DNA of 64,000 nucleotides from Streptosporangium sp. NBC_01495 (GTDB lineage: Bacteria; Actinomycetota; Actinomycetes; Streptosporangiales; Streptosporangiaceae), in assembly GCF_036250735.1 (NCBI RefSeq), contig NZ_CP109430.1, positions 9,548,001 to 9,612,000 on the forward strand, given 5' to 3'. A model generated the notes under the pieces. That model did no database searches. It had not been told where the DNA came from and saw nothing but the letters and a program-made list of their open reading frames with translations. Numbering within the stretch: position 1 is the first letter of the stretch; every line of letters begins with the position of its first letter. This document shows positions 55,391 to 63,315 of the stretch, piece by piece. Both the position numbers and the translations under genes were made by a program.

Positions 55391-57802
55391 ATGACCGCAA
55401 CGACCATCTCGGCCAAGGGCGAGACCCTGGCCTTCCCCCCGGACTTCGTCTGGGGGGCGGCCACCGCCGCGTACCAGATCGAGGGCGCCGCGCGAGACGG
55501 GGGGCGTGGCCCGTCGATCTGGGACACGTTCTCCCACACGCCGGGAAGGACCGCCGACGGCCACACCGGCGACGTGGCCTGCGACCACTACCACCGCTAC
55601 GCCGACGACGTCCGGATGATGGCGGAGCTGGGCCTCGGGGCCTACCGGTTCTCGGTGGCGTGGCCCAGGATCCAGCCGTCGGGCTCCGGGCCCGCCGTCG
55701 CCGCCGGGCTCGGCTTCTACGACCGGCTGGTGGACGAGTTGCTCGCGGCAGACATCACGCCCTACGTGACGCTCTACCACTGGGACCTCCCCCAGGCGCT
55801 GGAGGACCGGGGCGGGTGGACCAACCGCGACACGGCGTACCGCTTCGCCGACTTCACGCGCATCGTGCACGACCGGCTCGGCGACCGCGTCGGGACGTGG
55901 ATGACGATCAACGAGCCGTGGGTGTCCGCGGTGCTGGGGTACGGCATCGGCATCCACGCGCCGGGCCGCGCGTCGGCGGCGGAGGCCTTCCGCGCCTCCC
56001 ACCACCTCCTGCTGGCCCACGGGCTGGGCGCCCGGGTGCTGCGCGACGCGGGCGCGAGCGAGATCGCCCTCACCCTGAACCTCACGCCGGTGATGACGCC
56101 CGGCCAGGTGAGCGACCCCGACCTCGTCCCGTCCGCCGAGGACTCCGAGGCGGTGAACCGGATCGACTGCCTCATCAACCGGCAGTTCCTCGACCCCGCC
56201 CTGCGCGGGAAGTATCCCGACCCGGTGCTCGCCATCATGGAGCGCATGGGCGGGATCGACCACATCCGCGACGGCGACCTCGAAACGATCAACCAGCCCG
56301 TCGACCTGCTCGGGATCAACTACTACACCCCCTGCGTCGTACGGTCCGAGCCGGGCGAGCCGGCCAACGCCGCCTATCCCGGCAGCGAGGACATCCTGTT
56401 CAGCGGCACCCACGCCCCGACGACGGCGATGGGCTGGGCGATCGTGCCGACCGGGCTCTCCCAGCTGCTCACGCGGCTCTCGTGTGACTACCCCGAGGTC
56501 GGCCTGCTCGTCACCGAGAACGGCGCCGCGTTCGACGACGTGGTGGCGGGCGACCGCGTGCACGACGCCGACAGGACCGCCTTCTTCGAGAGCCACCTGA
56601 GGGCCGCGCACGCCGCGATCGAGACCGGTGCCGACCTGCGCGGCTTCCTGGTCTGGTCGCTGCTGGACAACTTCGAGTGGGCCGAGGGCTACAACAAGCG
56701 CTTCGGGATCGTGCACGTCGACTTCGAGACGCAGCGGCGGCTGCCCAAGGACAGCGCGCTGTGGTACCGCGAGGTGATCCGGCACAACGGGCTGCACCGC
56801 GAGCGCGCCAGACGCCCCACCCTGGAGGCGGTCGCCGCCCGCGCGGGCGTGTCGAGGTCGACCGTCTCCCGGGTGATCAACGGTGAGGGCACGGTCAGCG
56901 ACGAGTTCCGCGCCATCGTCATGCACGCCGTCAACGAGCTGGGCTACGTCCCCAACTCGGCGGCCCGCAGCCTGGTGACCCGGCGCACCGACTCGATCGC
57001 GCTGGTCGTCTCCGGCTCCCCCGCCGAGGCCCGCGCCGACGACCCGCTGTTCTCGGCGACCGTCCGCTCGGCCACCCGGGAGCTGGAGGAGTCTGGCAAG
57101 CGCGTCACCCTCATGCTCGCCGACTCGGCGGCCGGACGGCTCCGGGTGGAGCAGTACGCCGCCTCGGGACACGTCGACGGGGTGGTGCTCGTGTCGGCGC
57201 ACGGCACCGACCCGCTGCCCGCCGCGCTGGCCCGTACGGGCATCCCCGTCGTGTCGCTGGGCAGGCCCGCGGTGGCGACGCAGACCCCGTACGCCGACAT
57301 CGACAACGTGGGCGGCGCCTCCTTGGCGGTCAGGCACCTGCTCGCCCGGGGACGGCGGCGGATCGCCGCGATCTCCGGGCCCCCGGACGCGGTCACCGCG
57401 CAGGAACGGCTCAGGGGATACCGCGAGGCCCTGCGTGACACCGGGCACCGGTCGATCATCGCCGTCGGCGACCTCACCCTCGCCTCGGGCGCGGACGCGA
57501 TGCGCCAGCTCCTGCACGACGACCCGGCGCTCGACGCGGTCTTCGCGGCGGGCGACCTGATGGCGATCGGCGCCCTGCGAGTGCTGAGCGAGTCGGGGCG
57601 ACGGGTGCCCGACGACGTCGCGATCGCGGGGTTCGACGACATCGAGGCCGCCTCCTACGCCGTGCCCGCGCTCACCACGGTACGCGCGCCCAGGGAGGAT
57701 CAGGCACGGGCGGCGGTGCGCCTGCTTCTCCGCCAGATCGACGGCGGTCCCGTGTCGTCGACGATCCTGCCCACGGAGCTGGTCATCCGGGAGTCCACCT
57801 GA
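55391..57802 (+). CDS. Fusion of GH1 beta-glucosidase with LacI-family repressor
   Basis: One uninterrupted 803-codon frame. Residues 1-468 are a complete glycoside hydrolase family 1 enzyme: FVWGAATAAYQIEG start, acid/base Glu175 in TINEPW, nucleophile Glu376 in VTENGAA, and a normal end (ALWYREVIRHNG). Residues 476-803 are a complete LacI-type regulator: helix-turn-helix PTLEAVAARAGVSRSTVSRVINGEG, hinge GYVPNSAARSLVTRRTDSIALVV, and a periplasmic-binding-type sensor with FAAGDLMAIGALRVL and IAGFDD. Seven residues link the parts and there is no stop. The usual arrangement is two neighbouring genes. GTG 56774 (residue 462), with GAGG nearly adjacent, could allow separate translation of the repressor. 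Likely role: beta-glucoside hydrolysis and self-regulation. Confidence 0.9.
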   Translation: MTATTISAKGETLAFPPDFVWGAATAAYQIEGAARDGGRGPSIWDTFSHTPGRTADGHTGDVACDHYHRYADDVRMMAELGLGAYRFSVAWPRIQPSGSGPAVAAGLGFYDRLVDELLAADITPYVTLYHWDLPQALEDRGGWTNRDTAYRFADFTRIVHDRLGDRVGTWMTINEPWVSAVLGYGIGIHAPGRASAAEAFRASHHLLLAHGLGARVLRDAGASEIALTLNLTPVMTPGQVSDPDLVPSAEDSEAVNRIDCLINRQFLDPALRGKYPDPVLAIMERMGGIDHIRDGDLETINQPVDLLGINYYTPCVVRSEPGEPANAAYPGSEDILFSGTHAPTTAMGWAIVPTGLSQLLTRLSCDYPEVGLLVTENGAAFDDVVAGDRVHDADRTAFFESHLRAAHAAIETGADLRGFLVWSLLDNFEWAEGYNKRFGIVHVDFETQRRLPKDSALWYREVIRHNGLHRERARRPTLEAVAARAGVSRSTVSRVINGEGTVSDEFRAIVMHAVNELGYVPNSAARSLVTRRTDSIALVVSGSPAEARADDPLFSATVRSATRELEESGKRVTLMLADSAAGRLRVEQYAASGHVDGVVLVSAHGTDPLPAALARTGIPVVSLGRPAVATQTPYADIDNVGGASLAVRHLLARGRRRIAAISGPPDAVTAQERLRGYREALRDTGHRSIIAVGDLTLASGADAMRQLLHDDPALDAVFAAGDLMAIGALRVLSESGRRVPDDVAIAGFDDIEAASYAVPALTTVRAPREDQARAAVRLLLRQIDGGPVSSTILPTELVIREST

Positions 57803-57855
57803 CGCGTTGACCGCGAGCCGTGCCCGGCGAGGCCGCACCCGGGCCGCCGGACGCG

Positions 57856-57959
57856 CGGCGGTTCGCGGACCGGAGCGGCTGAGGGCCGTGGGCCGAAGCG
57901 GCGGGGCACGGCGGTTTGCGGGCCGGAGCGGCGGAAGGCCGTGGGCCGAAGCGGCGGGG
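57856..57959. repeat. 53-bp tandem duplication
   Basis: Two units (57856-57908 and 57909-57959) of a GC-rich sequence beginning cggcggttcgcgg and ending gggccgaagcggcgggg, with a handful of differences. Confidence 0.8.
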
Positions 57960-58001
57960 TCGCGGAGGGACGGAGGGTCATGGGGCGCGGGCGAGCACCG
58001 T

Positions 58002-58039
58002 CCGGGGTGGTCTCGGTCCGCGGACCGAGACCACCCCGG
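58002..58039. terminator. Perfect 38-bp palindrome, likely bidirectional terminator
   Basis: CCGGGGTGGTCTCGGTCCG followed directly by its exact complement, 19-bp arms without a loop, between the convergent GH1-LacI and lipoprotein genes, about 200 bp from either. Confidence 0.7.
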
Positions 58040-58195
58040 GTGGAATCCGGTGCCCGTGGGTGGCGACGCGCACGCCGCCTCCGACTCGCACTTCCGGGTT
58101 CACAGGCCCCGAGGTCCCAGGTCCCGAGGTCCCAGGTCCCGCGTTCCCAGGTCCCGGGTTCACGAGCGGGCCGCTCGCGTCCCTCCCGGATCGGC

Positions 58196-58732
58196 TCAGT
58201 CGCGCGCCCTCTTCCCGTTGGCGCCGACCGCGTACCACTTGGCGCCGAAGCCCTCGACGTCATGCCCCTTGATATCGCCCGGCTCGGTGTCCGTGGCGAA
58301 GTAGTACAGGGGATGGCCGTTGTAGGTCACCTGCGTCGTGCCGTCGTCTCGCTCGGTGGTGTCGAGCAGGTCGGCCTTGACCCCCTCGCCCGCCTCCGGC
58401 TTCCCGTCCGTGATGTACGGCGGCCACGCCTGCGCGCAGGCGTCGGAACACGACGACTTCCCGTCCTTGTCCTTCTTGAAGAGGTAGAGCGTGTGCTCCT
58501 CCTCTCCGACCAGAACCTTTCCGATCTTCGTCTCACCCAGGTCGACCTTGGCTCTGGTCGCAGGCGAGGACGAGGTAGGGGATTCTGGCGAGGTGGGGGT
58601 TTCTGGCGAGGTGGGCGACGCTTTGACCTGGTCCGCGACCATCGGTTCGGTCGTGCCCCCGTCGTCGGCGCCGCCGCATCCGGCTGTGAGCACGCCGAGC
58701 GCGAGCACACCGGCATGAAGCAACTTCCTCAT
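58196..58732 (-). CDS. Secreted lipoprotein with COG4315-type repeats
   Basis: A 178-aa lipoprotein: signal peptide with lipobox LTAGC (Cys19), a Ser/Thr/Pro-rich spacer (residues 37-60), then two copies of the repeat known from COG4315 secreted proteins. The first is KVLVGEEEHTLYLFKKDKDGKSSCSDACAQAWPPYI (with the paired Cys), the second VTYNGHPLYYFATDTEPGDIKGHDVEGFGAKWYAV. Function of the family is unknown; it may bind a ligand or act in redox chains. A possible ribosome site, GGAGG, lies 9 bp before ATG 58732. Confidence 0.88.
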   Translation of the reverse strand: MRKLLHAGVLALGVLTAGCGGADDGGTTEPMVADQVKASPTSPETPTSPESPTSSSPATRAKVDLGETKIGKVLVGEEEHTLYLFKKDKDGKSSCSDACAQAWPPYITDGKPEAGEGVKADLLDTTERDDGTTQVTYNGHPLYYFATDTEPGDIKGHDVEGFGAKWYAVGANGKRARD

Positions 58733-59049
58733 CTCCGACCCTCCAGGTAAGCAGTGCCATTACTGCTGGACAGCAGACACGCTGCGGCACCGGTTGGGGA
58801 GCACGACACGGATCCCTTGGCCATGCCTTTGCCCGTCCTTGCGAAACCCGTCTCACGACCGTCCGTGAGCCTGGGGTTGGGAGTCGGGGGCCAGGGTCGC
58901 GGGTCACGTCGGGATCGGGCCGGGGGCGAAAACGGGGCCGGTCGGGCCAGGGGCAAGGACCACGCCGGGAGGAGCGGGGCAGGTTGGTCAGCGATCCGGA
59001 GGGCGGCGCCGAGGGTCGTGTCCCTTCCGGGAGAAGGAGCAGGAGCGGA
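58733..59049. other. Intergenic region without recognisable features
   Basis: 317 bp between the HxlR-type gene stop and the lipoprotein start, both on the minus strand. GC-rich with no ORF of convincing codon bias. The AT-richer part at 58745-58780 may be the lipoprotein promoter. Confidence 0.45.
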
Positions 59050-59871
59050 TCAGCCGGAGGTCCGGAGGGTGGCGCGGGAGCGGCGGCGGTGTGCCTTCTG
59101 GCGGCACGCCGTGCCGCAGAACCGGGCGGGGCGGCCCGTACGCGCGGCACGGATCGGGTCGCCGCACACCTCGCACCGCGAGAGGTCCGCGCCGGGACGG
59201 CTCTCCTCACGCGACGACGCCGCGACCCGGGTTCCGTTACGTAGCGGCACCGAAGGTTGAGTTTCGTTACGTAGTGGTGACGCGAGCGGAGTTTCGTGAC
59301 CGCGAATCGCCGCCGCCTCGCGTTCCGTGACGCCGCGTGCCGCCGCCCGCGCGCCGTCCCTCGTCACGGCGCCGGACCCGGCCGCCGCCCGCGCGGTGCC
59401 GTACCCGCCCCTCGCCGAAGGGGCGATCCCCTTCGCGGCCGGCGCGGTCTCCGCACGGGCGTCGTAGCCCACGCGGGCGGCGGCGATCTCGTTCTGGTGC
59501 CGCTCCGTCCAGGTGACGAGTGACTGGATGGTGTCGTGCAGGGTCACGCCGAGGGGGGTGAGCTCGTAGTCCACCCGGGGCGGCACGACGGGGTGCACAG
59601 TGCGGCGCACCAGGCCGTCCCGCTCCAGATGGCGCAGGGTGACGGTGAGCATGCGCTGGCTGACGCCGTCGATCTCGCGGCTCAGCTCGGTGAAGCGGAG
59701 GGTACGGCTGTCGAGGAGCGCGATGACGAGCAGGGACCACTTGTCCGCGACCCGGTCGAGGATCTGGCGGACCTCACAGTCCTCCCGGGTGTCCCACTGA
59801 CGGGCGTCGTAGGCGTCGTCGGTATCAGGGCAGCAACTCGGTGACTTCGAAGTGCCTTCTTCCATGGTCAT
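59050..59871 (-). CDS. HxlR-family regulator with C-terminal zinc-finger-like tail
   Basis: A 273-aa protein, more than twice the usual HxlR length. Residues about 20-130 are the winged helix (CEVRQILDRVADKWSLLVIALLDSRTLRFTELSREIDGVSQRMLTVTLRHLERDGLVRRTVHPVVPPRVDYELTPLG). A long Ala/Arg-rich region follows with LRNET/LRNGT repeats. The last 45 residues contain CEVCGDP, 14 residues, FCGTACRQKAHRRR: two Cys pairs typical of small zinc ribbons at the end of actinobacterial DNA-binding proteins. It is divergent from an MFS exporter gene 95 bp away, which it probably controls. Confidence 0.82.
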   Translation of the reverse strand: MTMEEGTSKSPSCCPDTDDAYDARQWDTREDCEVRQILDRVADKWSLLVIALLDSRTLRFTELSREIDGVSQRMLTVTLRHLERDGLVRRTVHPVVPPRVDYELTPLGVTLHDTIQSLVTWTERHQNEIAAARVGYDARAETAPAAKGIAPSARGGYGTARAAAGSGAVTRDGARAAARGVTEREAAAIRGHETPLASPLRNETQPSVPLRNGTRVAASSREESRPGADLSRCEVCGDPIRAARTGRPARFCGTACRQKAHRRRSRATLRTSG

Positions 59872-59966
59872 CGATGGTGCCGCATGATGCGACTACTTAC
59901 AAGAGGGAACCGTAACGGCGCGCAAGAACCGGCCGCGGTTCCTGCCTCTCTCCAAGGAGTCGTCTC

Positions 59967-61424
59967 GTGTCCACACCACTGTCCCCACCATCGGATCGCA
60001 TGAGCGGGCGCGCCTGGGGTGTGCTGCTCGTGCTGTGCGGTGCGATCTTCCTGGAGGGGATCGACGTGGCGATGCTGAACGTGGCCCTGCCGTCGATCCG
60101 CTCCGACCTGGACCTGAGCACGGGCGCGCTGAGCTGGGTGATGAGTTCGTACGTGCTCGGCTACGGCGGTTTCATGCTGCTGGGCGGGCGGGCCGCCGAC
60201 CTGCTCGGCCGACGGCGGATGTTCCTGCTGTGGCTCGGCGTGTTCATCGTCTTCTCGGGTCTGGGCGGGTTCGCGACCGAGGGATGGATCCTCGTCGTCG
60301 CCCGTTTCGTGACAGGGGTGGCCGCCGCGTTCATGGCACCCGCCGGTCTGTCCATCATCACGACGAACTTCGCCGAGGGCCCGCAGCGCAACAAGGCCCT
60401 CCTGGTCTACGCGGGTACGGCGGCGGCCGGTTTCTCTCTCGGCCTCGTCGTCGGCGGCCTGCTGTCCGAGATCAGCTGGCGGTGGGTGTTCTTCGCCCCG
60501 GTGATCATGGCCTCCGCGATCCTCGTCGCCGCACTCCTCCTCATTCCGAGGGGCGACGATTCGCCCCCTCAGGCGCGGGGGGGCTTCGACCTGGCCGGAG
60601 CGATCACCGTGACCGGGGCGATGATGGTGCTGGTGTTCGCGGTCGTCCGGCTGGAGGACCCCGCCGCGGGATGGGTCTGGACGGCCGGAGCTCTCGCCGT
60701 CGGGATCGTGCTGCTCGCCGTCTTCGCGGCGATCGAGCGGCGGTCGGCCTCGCCGTTGGTGCGCCTGGGCATCCTCCGCTCAGGCCCGCTGGTGCGCGCC
60801 AACCTCGGCGCGCTGCTGTTCGCGGGCTCCTTCTTCGGGTTCCAGTTCCTCGTCGTGCTCTACCTGCAGGAACTGCGCGGCTGGTCGTCGTTGCAGGCGG
60901 CCCTGGCCCTGCTGGTGGTCGGCATCGACGCCATCCTGGCGCCGACCCTCACCCCGCGCCTGGTGAACCGCTTCGGCAACGTCCGGGTGATCCTCGGTGG
61001 GCTGTGCCTCGCCGCCGTGGCCTACGCGCTGTTCCTGCCGATCGGCCTCGACTGGACGTACGCGGCGATGTTCCCGACCATGATCATTCTTGGGCTCGCC
61101 TTCTCCCTGACGTACGGGCCGCTCACCATCGCCGCGACCGACGGCGTGGCCGAGGAGGAGCAGGGACTCGCCGGTGGCCTGCTGTACACCTCGTTCCAGT
61201 TCGGCGCGGCGCTCGGCCTGTCGGCGGTGACCGCCGTGAACGTCGCCGCCACCGGGGCCGGCGGCTCTCTCCTCACCGAACTCGACGGCTTCCGCACGGC
61301 CCTGGTCATCCCGGTCGCGATGGCCGTCGTCGGGGCGGCCGTCATCGCGTTCGGCCTGCGGGGGCGCGGCGGGGCCGGTGCGGGACTCCACCGGGAGACT
61401 CCGGTGGCCGCCGAGTCGCGGTAG
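59967..61424 (+). CDS. MFS drug efflux transporter, DHA2 type (14 TM)
   Basis: A 485-aa membrane protein with about 14 helices. Family motifs include LNVALPSIRSDL in helix 1 and GGRAADLLGRRRMF (motif A) after helix 2. ARFVTGVAAAFMAPAGLSIITTNF and GFSLGLVVGGLLSEISWRWVFF (motif C) follow. Such proteins export drugs or metabolites with protons. GTG 59967 follows AAGGAG. Divergent HxlR-type regulator upstream. The stop TAG lies in a GTCGCGGTAGG sequence that is echoed twice in a 47-bp repeat downstream. Confidence 0.92.
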   Translation: MSTPLSPPSDRMSGRAWGVLLVLCGAIFLEGIDVAMLNVALPSIRSDLDLSTGALSWVMSSYVLGYGGFMLLGGRAADLLGRRRMFLLWLGVFIVFSGLGGFATEGWILVVARFVTGVAAAFMAPAGLSIITTNFAEGPQRNKALLVYAGTAAAGFSLGLVVGGLLSEISWRWVFFAPVIMASAILVAALLLIPRGDDSPPQARGGFDLAGAITVTGAMMVLVFAVVRLEDPAAGWVWTAGALAVGIVLLAVFAAIERRSASPLVRLGILRSGPLVRANLGALLFAGSFFGFQFLVVLYLQELRGWSSLQAALALLVVGIDAILAPTLTPRLVNRFGNVRVILGGLCLAAVAYALFLPIGLDWTYAAMFPTMIILGLAFSLTYGPLTIAATDGVAEEEQGLAGGLLYTSFQFGAALGLSAVTAVNVAATGAGGSLLTELDGFRTALVIPVAMAVVGAAVIAFGLRGRGGAGAGLHRETPVAAESR

Positions 61425-61431
61425 GTCCGAT

Positions 61432-61525
61432 CGCGACGGGACCCGATCGCGGGTAGGCCTGGCGCGGCACCCGCCGAACGCGACGGGACCCGATCGCGGT
61501 AAGCCCGGCGCGGCACCCGCCGAAC
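61432..61525. repeat. 47-bp tandem duplication after the MFS gene
   Basis: Two units (about 61432-61478 and 61479-61525) running from gcgacgggacccgatcgcgg to ggcacccgccgaac. Each carries a GCGG(G)TA(G/A)G element like the one at the MFS stop codon. Confidence 0.8.
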
Positions 61526-61536
61526 GCGACGACGCC

Positions 61537-61662
61537 GACGGGATCACGGCGAGAACGCGCGACGCGCTGGGCGAGAACGACTTCGCGTCCCGGTTCGAAC
61601 GCGGCGGCGACCTGACACCCGACGAGGCCGGATCTCTCGCCGACCGGACGACCGCGCCCTGA
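61537..61662 (+). pseudogene. Relic of the 3' end of a regulator or ATPase gene
   Basis: A plus-strand frame ending at 61662 encodes TRDALGENDFASRFERGGDL followed by TPDEAGSLAD, which matches the usual last residues (LGxxxFxxxxxxGxxLxxxEA) of large LuxR/ATPase-type regulators. The rest of such a gene is absent: the frame leads upstream only into the 47-bp repeats. The truncation is clear, the parent family less so. Confidence 0.4.
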
Positions 61663-61717
61663 CACGGCCCGCTGCTCGGGCGGGCCGATGTCAGTGATCG
61701 CGCGGAGTGGGCAGGGT

Positions 61718-61810
61718 GGTTCGGAAGGCGTCGCCCTGAGTGATGAGGTGGGACGGTTCGGAAGGCGTCGCCCGAGTGATGGAGCGAGATGGGTCAGAAG
61801 GCGTCGCCCC
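61718..61810. repeat. 37-bp tandem repeat over the stop codon of the small secreted protein gene
   Basis: Units start at 61718, 61755 and 61792 with ggt(t)c(g/a)gaaggcgtcgccc. The third unit carries the real stop (TCA at 61794) and last codons; the other two copy the 3' end downstream. Confidence 0.85.
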
Positions 61811-62270
61811 AGCGACCGCAGTCGTCGAACTTGTCGGTGCCCTCGCAGACGCGGATCTTGAAGTCGTCGAAGCCGTCGCTCTTCTTGAAGCCGCCGAAGT
61901 GGTCGATGTCGCCGTGGCCGAAGGTCTTGAACACCTTGGTGTGCGAGCCGAAGCGGTCGTGCCACTTGAACCACACGTAGCTGTAGGAGCGGTCGCGGTC
62001 ACGGTCGAACAGGTCGCCGTAGAACCAGTAGCGGCCGTTGTCCTTGGTCCAGTAGCCCTTGAAGTAGGAGCGGTGGCCGAAGTCCTCGCCGCGGCCGAAA
62101 CCGGAGTAGTAGGGGCCGAAGAAGTGCTTGCTGGAGGTCTGCGCCTGCTGCGTGGCGGCGGCCGAGGCGGTACCGGCGGTGGAGGCGGAGGCGGCGGGGG
62201 CCGCGGCCACACCGGCCAGCAGGGAGGCGGCCAGGGCCGCTCCGGCGAGAAGGGTGCGCGTCGTGCTCAT
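61794..62270 (-). CDS. Small secreted protein, aromatic and charged
   Basis: A 158-aa exported protein. Signal peptide MSTTRTLLAGAALAASLLAGVAAAPAASA, a Ser/Thr/Gln spacer and a mature part unusually rich in Phe, Tyr, Gly, Asp, His and Lys (HFFGPYYSGFGRGEDFGHRSYFKG; FGHGDIDHFGGFKKSDGFDDF). One Cys pair is present. I do not recognise a family. Resistance or cell-surface roles cannot be told. ATG 62270 has GGAG 9 bp upstream and is preferred to ATG 62276. Its 3' end is part of a 37-bp tandem repeat. Confidence 0.85.
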   Translation of the reverse strand: MSTTRTLLAGAALAASLLAGVAAAPAASASTAGTASAAATQQAQTSSKHFFGPYYSGFGRGEDFGHRSYFKGYWTKDNGRYWFYGDLFDRDRDRSYSYVWFKWHDRFGSHTKVFKTFGHGDIDHFGGFKKSDGFDDFKIRVCEGTDKFDDCGRWGDAF

Positions 62271-62424
62271 CGTCATGCTCCTGTGCGGTGGTGTGGGGGT
62301 GTTGCCGTTCGGACACCACGGACACTAGAAACAGTCGACACTTCCTTCTGCGGAGGAATACACATTCACCGTCGAAGGTGCACTATTACGGATTCGCACC
62401 CCGGCCTCACCCGAGCAGACCGTC

Positions 62425-62952
62425 TCACGTCTCCGCGGTGAGGTCCACGCGCCAGTCGTTGCACCGTATGGCGTTTCCCGGCGGGTATTCGGAGTCGCAC
62501 TCGGCGACGAACTGGAACCCGGCCTTCCGGCAGATCGCGTTCGACGCGGGGTTGTCGACGGAGGGATACGCGTGAACGTACCGGTGCGTCCGCTCCGCCC
62601 TGGCCCTGGCGACGACGGCCAGGGCCGCCGCGGCCGCTATGCCCCTGCCCTGGAACTCCGGTAGAACGCCCCAGCCGGTCTCGTACACGGTCTCGTCGTG
62701 CCAGACGCGTTCCCAGTATCCGATGCTGCCGACCCGCTGGAGATCGGCGAGCAGGACGATGCTGAACATGCGGCCGGTCCCCTTCCCGACGATGTCGACA
62801 TACCGTCTGTGACGTTCGAGGAGTTTCTCCTCGGTCTCCGGGCCTCCCAGGTGTTCGGTCATCTCCGGCGCGTTGATCCGACGCAGCAGGTCGAAGTCGG
62901 TCTCCGCCCACGGATCGAGCCGTACCAGCGGCGCGTTTCCTCGCTCCGGCAT
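62425..62952 (-). CDS. GNAT-family N-acetyltransferase
   Basis: About 175 aa. GNAT fold with the acetyl-CoA-binding loop GWGVLPEFQGRGIAAAAALAVVARA (motif A, Q/R-x-x-G-x-G/A) and the following HAYPSVDNPASNAICRKAGF, which is typical of ribosomal-protein/small-molecule acetyltransferases of the RimJ-like branch. Substrate unknown. ATG 62952 (MPERGN) or GTG 62961 are alternatives; an AGTGAAGTGAGAGAG stretch precedes the former. It stands alone. Confidence 0.9.
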   Translation of the reverse strand: MPERGNAPLVRLDPWAETDFDLLRRINAPEMTEHLGGPETEEKLLERHRRYVDIVGKGTGRMFSIVLLADLQRVGSIGYWERVWHDETVYETGWGVLPEFQGRGIAAAAALAVVARARAERTHRYVHAYPSVDNPASNAICRKAGFQFVAECDSEYPPGNAIRCNDWRVDLTAET

Positions 62953-63315
62953 CTCTCTCACTTCACTTTCGGCCGTTCGCGTTCAGAGGCATGCGGATTC
63001 TGCCAGGCACCACCGACAATCGGCCCCGGCCCGTGCTCGGCGGGCGGTGGGACCGGGGCTCCCGCACCCGTGGGTCCGTACGCGCCCGCCGCCGGAAGGG
63101 GGACCCGCGGGCACCGGGCCGACCGGCCTGCCCATCGGGTTCTCCCCGACACCCATGAACGGCTCGTCACCGGGCAAAGGGCTGTGACGCCGTGTCCGGC
63201 CTGGCCGGTCGTTGACAATCGACCGGGCGGTTGGCAACGGTGAACTACTGCGATCGGCCGGGCGGCCGACGACGGTGAACCAGCGCGATCGGGCCGTGAC
63301 GGGAGGGACGAGAGC
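62953..63315. other. Intergenic region with a short direct duplication
   Basis: 363 bp between divergent genes. The segment 63220-63292 contains two diverged copies of a unit with CCGGGCGG, ACGGTGAAC and GCGATCGG (period about 38 bp). No ORF is supported. The plus-strand gene at 63316 has its ribosome site at the right end. Confidence 0.5.

Larger units (their letters stand above)
57803..58195. other. Non-coding region with repeats and a palindrome
   Basis: 393 bp between convergent genes. It contains a 53-bp direct duplication (57856-57959), a perfect 38-bp palindrome (58002-58039) and a short repeat based on gaggtcccaggtccc (about 58108-58160). No gene is supported. Confidence 0.7.
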
